A stretch of DNA of 61,065 bases from Candidatus Poribacteria bacterium. GTDB taxonomy: Bacteria > Poribacteria > WGA-4E > WGA-3G. The stretch is from assembly GCA_012270865.1 (NCBI GenBank), contig JAAXHL010000087.1, positions 1 through 61,065 on the forward strand. The letters run 5' to 3'. Below are positions 41,739-50,469 of the stretch, piece by piece. Each line of letters starts with the position of its first letter. Positions within the stretch are counted from its first letter, which is position 1. Below the pieces are notes generated by a model. It worked only from the letters and a program-made list of their open reading frames with translations. It did not search any database and was not told the origin of the DNA. The position numbers were made by a program, and so were the translations under genes.

Positions 41739-43118
41739 TTAGGCATCTCTTGCTTTTGATCTACGCACCCTCTGATTTTCCTTTGCCCGCGCATCTGTCA
41801 GTTTTGGATTGACAATCGCACGCAGGTCAACTTCCATTTCACTACGTATTGTTGCATATTTAGACTTTGCCGCCAAATCATCGTTTTCTAATGGATCCGT
41901 CCCTACATCAAATAATTGCGGTTCACTTCCGACGTAATAACACAGCTTGTAATTTCCACGCTTAAGCATGAAACCGGCGTTGAGCATACCGCTATGATGG
42001 TATTCCGAAAAAACGGCGCGTGTTGTCTCCTCTGCTTGATGTCTGGCGCTCCCCATCAGACTGTCACCCGGTAAATCAGAAGGCGTTTCCAAATCAGCCA
42101 TTTCTAATAAAGTCGGTAACACATCTACCAGCGAAACGTTTTGCACCACTCGACCGTTCTCACCCGAAGGTAGACGCAGCATTAATGGCACTCTCACAGC
42201 GGGTTCATAGAAGCACTGCTTCTGCCAGATGCCGTGGTGTCCTGCCATCTCACCGTGATCGCTAGTGTAGATAACAACCGTATTCTCCGCTAATGGAGAT
42301 GTATCAATCGCCGCAAGAATTCTCGCAATCTGTGCGTCAAGAGACGAAACGAGTGCGTAGTAGGAAGCCAATGCGCAGCGTACAGTGGCTTCAGGTGGTG
42401 GAATATCGTTCCGCCACGCCCAACGATGGTGTTGGATTATCGGGTGTTGAGATTCAAGCGGTTCGTTCCACGTGGCAGGCAGCTCAACGGTATCTGGATC
42501 GTATAATGCGTAGAATTCCGGCGGCGCAATCAGTGGAAAGTGTGGGTGCATGAACCCGCAATAGAGCAGGAAAGGTTTATCGTCTGATGAAGCCGCTTTT
42601 TCGTGAAGGAACTCAACCGCCAAGTCTGTGACGTTTCGGTCATATCTCGTGTGTTCGTGGTCTCCCGGACCGCATTCAGCGACGTGCGAATTGGAGCCGC
42701 GACGCTCATCTGGCGTGCGCCGTGGTGGACGACCGGTGGTGTGCCTCCAGCGAGGTAGATCATCAAGTAAGCGATGCGAAAAACCGAGCAAACGATCCGT
42801 CCCATTGAAATGCGTCCGTCCGCATAATACGGTCTCATAACCCGCCTCTGCCAAATAGTCACCCCACGTTTTGTACTGCCGATCCGCAATTGCCCCCAAA
42901 TCCCACGCCTCAATCTGATGCGGATAGCGTCCAGTGAGCATGGACAACCGCGAAGGTGTACAGATTGGATAATTGCAATAGGCGTTGTCGAAGGTGTAAC
43001 TCTGCTCGGCGAGGCGATCAAGATGTGGTGTCTGGACAACAGGATGTCCACTATTCCCCATCACAGCACCCGCGTGTTCATCTGAAAATAGAAAAACGAT
43101 GTTCATGTTTATTGCCAT
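41739..43118 (-). CDS. Cys-type sulfatase (alkaline-phosphatase superfamily)
   Basis: Hydrolyses sulfate esters, probably of sulfated polysaccharides. The 459-aa protein has the N-terminal metal site NIVFLFSDEHAG, HLDRLAEQSYTFDNAY, and the modification motif CTPSR (Cys53, converted to formylglycine in active enzymes), then LCGRTHF, FLLYCGFMHPHFP, and the second metal site TVVIYTSDHGEMAGHHG. No obvious signal peptide, so it may act in the cytoplasm. ATG 43118 is preferred; 43106 is possible. It follows a PhyH gene with a 49-bp gap. The only FGE-like protein in this window lacks the catalytic cysteines, so maturation must come from elsewhere. Confidence 0.93.
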   Translation of the reverse strand: MAINMNIVFLFSDEHAGAVMGNSGHPVVQTPHLDRLAEQSYTFDNAYCNYPICTPSRLSMLTGRYPHQIEAWDLGAIADRQYKTWGDYLAEAGYETVLCGRTHFNGTDRLLGFSHRLLDDLPRWRHTTGRPPRRTPDERRGSNSHVAECGPGDHEHTRYDRNVTDLAVEFLHEKAASSDDKPFLLYCGFMHPHFPLIAPPEFYALYDPDTVELPATWNEPLESQHPIIQHHRWAWRNDIPPPEATVRCALASYYALVSSLDAQIARILAAIDTSPLAENTVVIYTSDHGEMAGHHGIWQKQCFYEPAVRVPLMLRLPSGENGRVVQNVSLVDVLPTLLEMADLETPSDLPGDSLMGSARHQAEETTRAVFSEYHHSGMLNAGFMLKRGNYKLCYYVGSEPQLFDVGTDPLENDDLAAKSKYATIRSEMEVDLRAIVNPKLTDARAKENQRVRRSKARDA

Positions 43119-43167
43119 ATCAAACTTGCACACTCGGAAAAGCCGATCATAATACGATCTTCGGGTG

Positions 43168-44040
43168 TTAACCACGCCAATTCAGATTAATGCTTGTGTA
43201 ACCGCGTGTGTATTGCTCGAAACGTGGCGGTAAATCCGATAAGAACTGCCTGCCGTCGTCCGGGATCTCCCACGGAATATTAATGTGGTGGTCTCGCCGC
43301 CGAAAACCGATCGCACATGACAATCGGATATCATCAATCTGGTTCGGGAACGCACCGTGATACGTCCGATGCGCAAATACAATCATATCCCCCGGATTCG
43401 TAAAGAGCGGTACCAACCCCGGAATATCAAAACCGACGTAGGCTTTTTCTGCTTCACCCTCCTTATAGAAGGAACGCTTGTCCGTTGTTAGGTTGAAACC
43501 TTCAGGACCTTCCCAACCCTCTATATGAGAGTCCGCAATTACGCACAACCCACCGTGTTCCGGACGAGAACCCGTCAAGTAAAACCATTTACCTGAGGGC
43601 CACAACCCACGGTTCAACACATCACCCGAATTTTTCGGCGCGTCCGTTGAAAAACCGCACCAATCGGTGTGCCATGCAACGGGTTGAGAACCCGGCATCC
43701 GAATGATTGCGGCAGAACGGTGGACGGTCATCTCGTCTGTACCGATGAGGTGACGATGGATTTTCATAAACGGCTCATATCCGAGCAGCTGCCAAGCACC
43801 CGGTCCAGACTCAATCCAAGCGTGCCGGGTCCGGCTCTGTCCGCGTTCCAATTCGCTGTTGGGATCCGTACCATCAAAGACCGCCTGTTTTAGACTGTCA
43901 ACCAATTCTCGTGGCAGGACATCTTTGACAATCGCGAAGCCGTGTGCCTCCAAACATTCGGACATCTGAGAGAGTTGATCGACCTCAAACTCGTAAGTAT
44001 AATCAAGGTCAGGTTTCTGAATCTGTAGATATTGTTCCAT
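43168..44040 (-). CDS. PhyH-family dioxygenase paired with a sulfatase
   Basis: A 290-aa PhyH-type protein. HxD in AWHTDWCGF, a distal His in HRTYHGAFPNQ and an Arg in IRLSCAIGFRRRD are visible, plus LEAHGFAIVKDVLPRELV and EHGGLCVIADSH. ATG 44040 has GAGGTG 6 nt upstream; the GTG 9 nt earlier is less likely. Promoter TTGTGG-17-TATACT at 44098-44126. It probably forms a two-gene unit with the sulfatase, a pairing that suggests both act on one sulfated or alkylated compound (inference). Confidence 0.9.
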   Translation of the reverse strand: MEQYLQIQKPDLDYTYEFEVDQLSQMSECLEAHGFAIVKDVLPRELVDSLKQAVFDGTDPNSELERGQSRTRHAWIESGPGAWQLLGYEPFMKIHRHLIGTDEMTVHRSAAIIRMPGSQPVAWHTDWCGFSTDAPKNSGDVLNRGLWPSGKWFYLTGSRPEHGGLCVIADSHIEGWEGPEGFNLTTDKRSFYKEGEAEKAYVGFDIPGLVPLFTNPGDMIVFAHRTYHGAFPNQIDDIRLSCAIGFRRRDHHINIPWEIPDDGRQFLSDLPPRFEQYTRGYTSINLNWRG

Positions 44041-44097
44041 GGATAACACCTCAGATATTTTGTCAGACTTAAAGGGTAGGTTGTCTATAATTCACGA

Positions 44098-44126
44098 AGT
44101 ATAACACAATTGTTGAGCATCCACAA
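44098..44126 (-). promoter_or_regulatory. Promoter of the PhyH-sulfatase pair
   Basis: Minus strand: TTGTGG (44126-44121), a 17-bp spacer ending TGT, TATACT (44103-44098), about 58 nt upstream of ATG 44040. Confidence 0.6.
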
Positions 44127-44134
44127 TAGAATTT

Positions 44135-44869
44135 TTAAGGGACGGCAGACTGAAAAGCGACAGCCACCACATCCATCGTCATCGCCACGAGCCAGTGGAT
44201 TGCCGCGCCATAGAGAAATGATCGCGTTTCCAACGCTAACACACCGAGCAATAGACCCGCAATGATTGAACCGAGTGCCTCCGGCAACGGTTTAGAATAG
44301 TGCATCACCGCAAACGGAATCGTCTGAATCAAAATGGTATAGTTCCCGAACTTCCGTTCCAACCCGAAAAGCATAAACCCGCGAAAAAAGAATTCCCACG
44401 AAAACATGTAAACACCGTACGCGAGTTGATAGAGTAGGAACGCCTGCCAACTGCCCGCGACTGCCTTGCAAAGTGGGTATTTTTCCACAAAAGGCGGATA
44501 CACGATGACAGCGAGGACAACCACGGGGACCATCAGAACCCACGCAGCACCTGTTACACTCCATCCCAATTTCTGATGTCCGAGTTGAAACCCGTAATTG
44601 TTCAGCCGTTCCGCTGTCCCAAATTTCGCAATCAGTGCTGGAATAAGGAACAACGTAAACGCGGTAGTTAAAAACCAGTAGTAGTACGTGTGGCTCTCTG
44701 GTAAGGGGAGGTTGCTGAAGTATTCTGCGAAATGACGACTGAAAAAGCTGCGACGGTTATAATACCTATGCAGCATTAATAACAGCGCAGCAGCAAGCAA
44801 AACAACGGTCGCTTGTCGTTCCCAACCACGTAGATACTTTTCTTTTAATGTCTGAATATTGATAATCAT
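44135..44869 (-). CDS. CPBP-family (CAAX protease/bacteriocin-processing) intramembrane protease
   Basis: A 244-aa multi-spanning membrane protein with about six hydrophobic segments. The ABI/CPBP motifs are visible: motif 1 as WEFFFRG (a single Glu in place of EE, common in this family), motif 2 as FAVMHY (His in a hydrophobic helix), and the third region YGAAIHWLVAMTMD. Possible role in peptide or prenyl-protein processing, or self-immunity; substrate unknown. ATG 44869 is the start. It is divergent from the GT9 gene, with just 1 bp between this start and the promoter for that gene. Confidence 0.85.
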   Translation of the reverse strand: MIINIQTLKEKYLRGWERQATVVLLAAALLLMLHRYYNRRSFFSRHFAEYFSNLPLPESHTYYYWFLTTAFTLFLIPALIAKFGTAERLNNYGFQLGHQKLGWSVTGAAWVLMVPVVVLAVIVYPPFVEKYPLCKAVAGSWQAFLLYQLAYGVYMFSWEFFFRGFMLFGLERKFGNYTILIQTIPFAVMHYSKPLPEALGSIIAGLLLGVLALETRSFLYGAAIHWLVAMTMDVVAVAFQSAVP

Positions 44870-44870
44870 C

Positions 44871-44899
44871 TTGAATTCCCATCAGTTTTGCGGTATTAT
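44871..44899 (+). promoter_or_regulatory. Promoter of the GT9 operon
   Basis: TTGAAT (44871-44876), a 17-bp spacer, TATTAT (44894-44899). Predicted start is about 44906, 36 nt before ATG 44942. Confidence 0.7.
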
Positions 44900-44941
44900 A
44901 CCCTGAATGGGAAAAATTTGGAATTGAGAAGACAAACCGAT

Positions 44942-45958
44942 ATGCTAAATATCGAACAGATCAACCGCATCTTAATTATCAGACTCGCACCGCTCGGTGA
45001 AACAGTTTTGACAACACCCGTCATCCGTGCTTTACGTCAACACTTTCGAGAGGCACATATCGCCTACATGGTAGCACCGACACGAGAGGAACTGGTATCC
45101 GCAAATCCGCATCTCAATGAGGTGCTAACCTATCAGGCTTCCGTACCGAAACTTATCTACCAAATCACGCGGCGGAAGTTTCAGATGGCGGTTATTTTAC
45201 AACCCACATTCCGCTTGGTGCTTCATACATTTCTTTCTCGAATCCCGCTTCGCGTTGGGTTTGAAACGAACGCAGCCGGAAAAAAATTGCTAAACATCGC
45301 AGCGCCAAACAACACCGCACAACATGAGACGCAACGTTACCTCGATGTTGTGCGTGCTTTAGGTGTCCAAGTCGTAGACGATGAACCAGAGATGTTTGTC
45401 AACAATGAAAGTAAAGCGTGGATAGATAACTTTCTTAAAATAGCGAAACTTGACGATGGCAAGCCTATTATCGGCATCAACCCCGGAGCCGCGACTGTTT
45501 ACCGACGTTGGGACGCAGCGAATTTTGCCGTTCTCGGCGACCTGCTTCACGAAACATATAATGCACATATCGTCGTCACAACCGGACCGCGGGAGGGCGA
45601 ATTAGCCAATCAAGTCGTAGCACAGATGGCACATTCGCCTATTATTGTTAATCAGGTAACCCCGATGCAACTTGCAGCACTTCTACAACGTTGTAACCTC
45701 TATATCAGCAACGATACGGGACCGATGCATCTCAGCACCGCCGTAAAAACACCGACGGTCGCCTTGTTCGGCGCGTCAAACCTTATTCAGTGGGCACCAC
45801 CGTGGGAAAAACATGCCGTTATCGCACGGAAAAAATGTCCGTTGATGAAAACGCTGTCCTCTAAAGAATGGGACGCACACCCAGACCGCGCTCGTGAGAA
45901 TCTCGAAGCGATTACCCCGAATACAGTGATGGCAACAGTGGAGAAACTCTTACAGTGA
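44942..45958 (+). CDS. Glycosyltransferase family 9 (heptosyltransferase-like)
   Basis: A 338-aa GT-B glycosyltransferase of the LPS heptosyltransferase family. Landmarks are RILIIRLAPLGETVLTTPVI at the N-terminus (the acceptor-site glycine-rich loop, with E replacing D), RVGFETNAAGKKLL, the C-terminal PIIGINPGAA, and the nucleotide-sugar motif LYISNDTGPMHLSTAVKTPT. ATG 44942 matches the family start; an earlier in-frame start adds 18 unlike residues. The stop overlaps the GTG of the next gene by 4 bp (GTGA). Likely adds a sugar to lipopolysaccharide core; donor unknown. Confidence 0.92.
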   Translation: MLNIEQINRILIIRLAPLGETVLTTPVIRALRQHFREAHIAYMVAPTREELVSANPHLNEVLTYQASVPKLIYQITRRKFQMAVILQPTFRLVLHTFLSRIPLRVGFETNAAGKKLLNIAAPNNTAQHETQRYLDVVRALGVQVVDDEPEMFVNNESKAWIDNFLKIAKLDDGKPIIGINPGAATVYRRWDAANFAVLGDLLHETYNAHIVVTTGPREGELANQVVAQMAHSPIIVNQVTPMQLAALLQRCNLYISNDTGPMHLSTAVKTPTVALFGASNLIQWAPPWEKHAVIARKKCPLMKTLSSKEWDAHPDRARENLEAITPNTVMATVEKLLQ

Positions 45959-47448
45959 ACACGCAACGCAACCAGACAAACAGATTAGAGACACAACGCA
46001 TTCATAAATGCCTAACCGATATCCGTTCCAGGATCTATCGACAAACACGCTTAGAGACAATCACAAACACGTCTTTCTGCGGACTTGTCCTACTTGCCGC
46101 GCTGTTCCTTCTGAACCGAGTCGTTCTCCTACCGCTACAGATGCCGCTCATCAGTTCAATGGTTATACTCACAGCGATAGCGATAGGTATCTATCTCAGC
46201 CGCAAACAACGCAAAGATTTGTCGTCCGTCGCGCGTTTCGTTGACAAAAAAATGGCACTCAAAGAGCGTCTCGGCACAGCGTTTGAATTGATACAGACTG
46301 CCCCTCAAAGTGAATTCGCGCAACGCCAGGTCCAAGATACCGCAGAGACTGTGGACACTTTAGACATCACAGAAATAAGTCCACACTATCTGCCAAAGTT
46401 CTTGAAACTGTTTCCAATTCCCATTTTATTCATCGGACTCTCTTTCGCTGTTCCGCCTTTCTATGAAGTGTCGCAACCACTCACGCCTCAACAGCAGGAA
46501 ATATTGGATAAAACCGCTCGCGAACTTACCGAGAGACAACTAAAAAACGCAGACCTACAGCAGCAACTCAAAGACACCGTAAAGAAGTTGAAAACCGCAA
46601 CCGATTTCGATACCGCACAGAGACATCTCAGCGAGTTAAAGAAAGAGGTCCGTAAACAGCAATCCGAGCAAACCTCTGCTATCGCCGAAGCCACAGATGC
46701 GAGTCAAAGTTTTCAAGGAATGAATGCCAACCAACTCGCCGCAGAACTTGAAAACCTCACTGAACAGGTTGAGATACCGCCAGAACTCCAATCGGAACTT
46801 AGAGACCTCTTTGACCGTTTAGCTGAAGGTTTACCGAGCGGAGCACTCAGCGATACCTTGAATCAGATTCAGGGCAAGCCTGTCACGCCAGAGACCTTAC
46901 AAGACATCATCGCTGCACTTGAGAAGGTCGAGAAATCAGACGATCTGGCGCAACTCGAAGCACAACTCACAGCACGTCAGAAAGAGTTAGCATTGGCAGC
47001 AATCGAAACCGAAACACCCAGTGGCGATACTGCCAATAGCGATGGCTCCCCCGGACAAAACGCCGGCACCACCGAGGTACAAGGCACTGCTGAAAGCGTC
47101 TCCAATCCCGATTCACAGACTGAATTACAGACCTCTGACGCAGGCACAACAGAGAGCGGAACAGATAACGAAAACGCAACGCCGCCACTCATTGGCGAAG
47201 AAACACCGGTTTTACAAGTTAATGGCAACCCGTTGATACTTACAACACCCGACTCTGGCGATTCACAAGGTTTCTCCGATGTCTTTACAGGTGAGGTACG
47301 GGACGGGACACCTGTCTATCTACCTTTCAACGATGCAGTTCTCAGTGCCTCACGCGCGTACGCCGAGGCTATAGATAATAAACGTATACCTGTCCGGTAT
47401 CAAACACAAATCAAAGCCTATTTGGAGGCGATTGCAGGAAAAAAATGA
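45955..47448 (+). CDS. Membrane protein with coiled coil and Thr/Ser/Glu-rich tail (DUF4175-like)
   Basis: A 497-aa protein starting at GTG overlapping the GT9 stop (GTGA). Three hydrophobic segments lie at residues about 40-56, 62-82 and 144-160. Residues about 175-250 are a Gln/Lys/Glu-rich coiled coil (QQQEILDKTARELTERQLKN). Residues about 350-430 are a low-complexity Thr/Ser/Gly/Glu linker, and the C-terminus (VPVYLPFN-like, ASRAYAEAIDNKRIP) is short. The layout recalls DUF4175-type proteins found near MoxR/VWA-domain operons, but no MoxR gene is present here. Role unknown, probably envelope-linked. Confidence 0.75.
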   Translation: MNTQRNQTNRLETQRIHKCLTDIRSRIYRQTRLETITNTSFCGLVLLAALFLLNRVVLLPLQMPLISSMVILTAIAIGIYLSRKQRKDLSSVARFVDKKMALKERLGTAFELIQTAPQSEFAQRQVQDTAETVDTLDITEISPHYLPKFLKLFPIPILFIGLSFAVPPFYEVSQPLTPQQQEILDKTARELTERQLKNADLQQQLKDTVKKLKTATDFDTAQRHLSELKKEVRKQQSEQTSAIAEATDASQSFQGMNANQLAAELENLTEQVEIPPELQSELRDLFDRLAEGLPSGALSDTLNQIQGKPVTPETLQDIIAALEKVEKSDDLAQLEAQLTARQKELALAAIETETPSGDTANSDGSPGQNAGTTEVQGTAESVSNPDSQTELQTSDAGTTESGTDNENATPPLIGEETPVLQVNGNPLILTTPDSGDSQGFSDVFTGEVRDGTPVYLPFNDAVLSASRAYAEAIDNKRIPVRYQTQIKAYLEAIAGKK

Positions 47449-48119
47449 AAAAAAGCATCATCAAAATCACGATTGCTGTCGGTATCGTTATTATAGTTTA
47501 TTTCGTGTTGAAATCCTATGGTGTGACAGACAATATCCGACTGGAAAATGTTCCGAAGATCAAAGCGTGGGTGGCGAGTTTTGGGGCAGTCGCACCGTTG
47601 GTCTATATCGGACTCTATCTTGTGTCCACTGTTTTCTTTCTCCCCGGCACTCCCGTAACTGTGTTAGCAGGCTTCGTTTTCGGTCCGCTGTGGGGTGTTT
47701 TATACGCTTCTATAGCCTCTATTATTTCCGTTTCTGCCGCTTTTCTCATCGCCCGATACGTCGCTCGCGATCTTGTTGAAAATTGGGTCAAAGATAACGC
47801 ACAATTCCGAAAAATAGACGCGCAGGTCGAAGAACAAGGATGGCGGATCGTGATGCTTACGCGCTTAGTACCTATCTTTCCGTTTAACCTCCAAAATTAT
47901 GCCTATGGACTCACCAGTATTCGGTTCTCTACCTTTGTCCTTGTCTCTGCTATCTTTATGTTACCCGGGACGGCAGTGTATGTCCAGTTCGGTGGGGCAC
48001 TTGTCAGTGGCGAGGGTAATATCTGGAAGACGCTCATATATCTCGGAGTCGCCGGCGTGCTGCTACTGTTGCTATCTTTGCTCCCGAAATTCCTACAGAA
48101 AGACCAAACGAAATTGTAA
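47445..48119 (+). CDS. TVP38/TMEM64 (VTT-domain, DedA-related) membrane protein
   Basis: A 224-aa protein with about six membrane segments. The VTT/SNARE-associated core is visible: FLPGTPVTVLAGFVFGPLWG, IASIISVSAAFLIARYVAR, MLTRLVPIFPFNLQNYAYG, and FMLPGTAVYVQFG. Family members are thought to move or scramble lipids or lipid carriers. It overlaps the preceding gene by 4 bp (ATGA), forming a three-gene coupled set with the GT9 and coiled-coil proteins, consistent with envelope work. Convergent with the CCA-enzyme-like gene (18 bp apart). Confidence 0.92.
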   Translation: MKKSIIKITIAVGIVIIVYFVLKSYGVTDNIRLENVPKIKAWVASFGAVAPLVYIGLYLVSTVFFLPGTPVTVLAGFVFGPLWGVLYASIASIISVSAAFLIARYVARDLVENWVKDNAQFRKIDAQVEEQGWRIVMLTRLVPIFPFNLQNYAYGLTSIRFSTFVLVSAIFMLPGTAVYVQFGGALVSGEGNIWKTLIYLGVAGVLLLLLSLLPKFLQKDQTKL

Positions 48120-48137
48120 GAAGACTTACGCATTTTT

Positions 48138-49472
48138 TTAACTCCTATCCTGTCGAATTAACGCCCCTACTGCAGCTAACGCCTCTTCACGCGTATGGAT
48201 TTCACCCGCAAATTGGCGATCCTCAATTTCTTTCAACAAACTCCCAATCTGTTTCCCTTCTTTCAAGCGAAAAGTCTGAATCAGATCGTTCCCTGTGAGA
48301 AGCCTTCCCTGCTCAAGAATTGGCAGGATATGCTCATAGTACGTATCAGCAATCTGTTTAAGGACTGCCGAATCAACGGTATATGACGCAGCAGCATATA
48401 ATAACACGCCCCACCAATCAGACACATACATTCTGAGAAAATCTATTATCCGTTTTCGCGTCAATTGTGGAATTATCCGTCTCAGTTCCGCACTGCCTGA
48501 GATGAGATTCGCTATAAACCGCATAGCTTTCCGACTTAACCGAAGGTGTTTGCCGATACGACTCGGATTCTCGCCGCAGAGAAAACCGAGTTTGATCAGT
48601 GAACGCCTATCCGCTTCCACGCCTAATTCCTCTCGGAGATAGTCATTAATCCTATTCCGATGAGCATCAAGCACCGTAGGAATCGGACTTTTTTCAAAAT
48701 CCTCAAGTGAACACCAATCACTATCCGACCCGCTAATTGATGGAACAACCTGCTCAAGTAATCCTATTTTCTCCAATCGTCTTAAGTGTGGATACGCTTT
48801 TTTAGCCTTAAAAATCTTGATCAGTTCATCACGACATCTTTCCATCGCCACGTTAGACAGCGATGACCGATGCTTTACGATCAAAGCAATAGCACTCTCA
48901 GAAATCTCAAAATCCAACTGCGCTGCGAATCTATAAATCCGTAGCAGACGCAACGGATCCTCTTTCACCACCTTTTCACTCGGAAACCGTAGCAGACCTG
49001 CCGCTAAGTCGTTCATACCACCACACGGGTCAATTACACGAAAGGCGTTCTGCTCACACGCCTGCTTTGCAATTGTCCTCGCATTTTCAAACGTGATTGC
49101 CATCGCATTAATCGTCAGGTCCCGTAAACGCAAGTCCTCGGTGAGCGATGCAGCGCGAAATTGTGTAAAATCCATGCTGAGCCACGGTACACCTGAAACG
49201 TCGGACCGTTTAGCAACTACGCGGGCAGTGGCTGGATTTTCTTCAAGCACGACGCAGGTCGCTCTGATACTCGCTGCAAAAGCCTTCACAAACGCAATCG
49301 CGTCCGATGCCAAAGCAAAATCGATATCCGCCGTTTCGCGTTCGAGCAATAGATCCCTAACGCTACCGCCAACAAGATAAAGTTCAACGCCGCTTTTCTT
49401 AGCGAAATCGCCGAGTGCTTGCACAGCCTTGTGGTCAAGGAACTCTTGGAGTGTATGGGATGCTCTGTTCAT
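48138..49472 (-). CDS. CCA-adding enzyme / poly(A) polymerase family nucleotidyltransferase
   Basis: A 444-aa class II tRNA nucleotidyltransferase-like protein. It has the catalytic head LYLVGGSVRDLLLERETADIDF (GGxVRD and DxD, residues about 26-47), DFTQFRAAS, LRLRDLTINAMAI (the RRD-like segment reads LRD), IDPCGGMNDL, and the RNA-binding KEDPLRLLRIYRFAAQLDF, followed by a helical tail with an HD-like region lacking clear HD motifs. ATG 49472 is chosen; longer frames run into the upstream gene. It overlaps the YdjM-like gene stop by 4 bp (ATGA). It adds CCA ends or poly(A); the family alone cannot decide. Confidence 0.9.
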   Translation of the reverse strand: MNRASHTLQEFLDHKAVQALGDFAKKSGVELYLVGGSVRDLLLERETADIDFALASDAIAFVKAFAASIRATCVVLEENPATARVVAKRSDVSGVPWLSMDFTQFRAASLTEDLRLRDLTINAMAITFENARTIAKQACEQNAFRVIDPCGGMNDLAAGLLRFPSEKVVKEDPLRLLRIYRFAAQLDFEISESAIALIVKHRSSLSNVAMERCRDELIKIFKAKKAYPHLRRLEKIGLLEQVVPSISGSDSDWCSLEDFEKSPIPTVLDAHRNRINDYLREELGVEADRRSLIKLGFLCGENPSRIGKHLRLSRKAMRFIANLISGSAELRRIIPQLTRKRIIDFLRMYVSDWWGVLLYAAASYTVDSAVLKQIADTYYEHILPILEQGRLLTGNDLIQTFRLKEGKQIGSLLKEIEDRQFAGEIHTREEALAAVGALIRQDRS

Positions 49473-50098
49473 CGGTTCGCTCGCGCTTTCCGTCGTTGCG
49501 CTTTCCGTGAACGAAAAAGGATACCGTCGAGATGCAAGTGTGACGCATAGCCGATAAAACTCGCAACGTAAAACGGCAGACCGCTCAGGAGAGCATTTGG
49601 AAGGGTATCCCAATCTCGTAATCCATAGAAATCTGACCCGAAATTACCACCCGATGCCCATTCTGGATAGTTGGTATAGATCGGAACTAAAAGGAACACA
49701 CCAGGAAGCAGAATCATCGTAATCTTCGCGTGCGTCCATCCGCGGTGTTTACTCATAATCGGAAGCATCGCAAACAGACCTAATAACGCAGATTCTAAGT
49801 ACTTTTGGAAAAAAACAATTAACACAACGTTGAGTGTAAAAAGGACACTGTAAAATATCTTTTGACTCTTGCTCTTAATATCGACATCTGGCCAGAGTCC
49901 GAACAGCACCGCGATAACAAAACAACCGACGATCTGTAGAAAATCAAACACCGGCGGAATCGTCGGATTCCACGTCTCCGGCACCGTATCATAAAAGATT
50001 GGAACAGCAATCGTAGCAATAAACGAGATAATGAAAAAGGTACTATATGCCACTAACCCGCCGATCCAGTGTTCACGAAACATACTCATACTAAACAT
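49469..50098 (-). CDS. YdjM-like membrane-bound metal-dependent hydrolase
   Basis: A 209-aa membrane protein with about five hydrophobic segments. The LexA-regulated YdjM family pattern is present: HWIGGLVAYSTFF near the N-terminus, LWPDVDIKSKSQ, SKHRGWTHAK, and GYASHLHLDG, whose His and Asp residues are the predicted metal ligands. Substrate not known. It is translated ahead of, and coupled with, the CCA-enzyme-like gene. Two nearby in-frame ATGs at the N-terminus leave the start uncertain by 3-5 residues. Confidence 0.85.
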   Translation of the reverse strand: MFSMSMFREHWIGGLVAYSTFFIISFIATIAVPIFYDTVPETWNPTIPPVFDFLQIVGCFVIAVLFGLWPDVDIKSKSQKIFYSVLFTLNVVLIVFFQKYLESALLGLFAMLPIMSKHRGWTHAKITMILLPGVFLLVPIYTNYPEWASGGNFGSDFYGLRDWDTLPNALLSGLPFYVASFIGYASHLHLDGILFRSRKAQRRKARANR

Positions 50099-50153
50099 TA
50101 TAGCGCACTTCGCCAGAAAATGAAATCGCTTTAATCGTTTTCAACTTTTTAAT

Positions 50154-50182
50154 TTGACTTATAGCAGAAGATATGATACAAT
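50154..50182 (+). promoter_or_regulatory. Promoter of the rimP-nusA-infB operon
   Basis: TTGACT (50154-50159), a 17-bp spacer, TACAAT (50177-50182). Predicted start is about 50189, giving a roughly 280-nt leader before rimP. It is divergent from the YdjM-like gene. Confidence 0.65.
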
Positions 50183-50402
50183 TATGTCATAATCTTTAGT
50201 GGATATGACTTATAGCAACGTTTTGGCTTGATTCAAAAAGGGAAAACGCGTATTATGTGACAAGATTACGATAGACGACCCCTAATACGCCGTTAATTGG
50301 CAATTGATAGAAGTTGTGTTAAACAGTCATCGCAAAATTAGATGGAGACACTTGTACCTCAGTGCGGCTCCTCTCAACTGCATAACACAACATAGAACCA
50401 AC

Positions 50403-50442
50403 CGCGAGGGACCTCCATTATTGGGATAATTCGCGTTTTTTT
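50403..50442 (+). terminator. Candidate attenuator in the rimP leader
   Basis: CGCGA (50403-50407) pairs with TCGCG (50431-50435), followed by seven T (50436-50442). An inner TCC/GGA pair is also possible. The stem is short, so this is tentative. It could end transcripts from the 50154 promoter prematurely. Confidence 0.3.
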
Positions 50443-50469
50443 ATAATTTGATACAGGATTTTCAAATAC

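Larger units (their letters stand above)
50099..50469. other. Leader region upstream of rimP
   Basis: About 370 bp with a strong promoter at its left end (50154-50182), a possible hairpin plus T-run (50403-50442) and a second TATAAT (50442-50447) close to the rimP start. No ORF or RNA gene is recognised. A related segment TGACTTATAGCA occurs twice (50155-50166 and 50206-50217). Confidence 0.55.
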
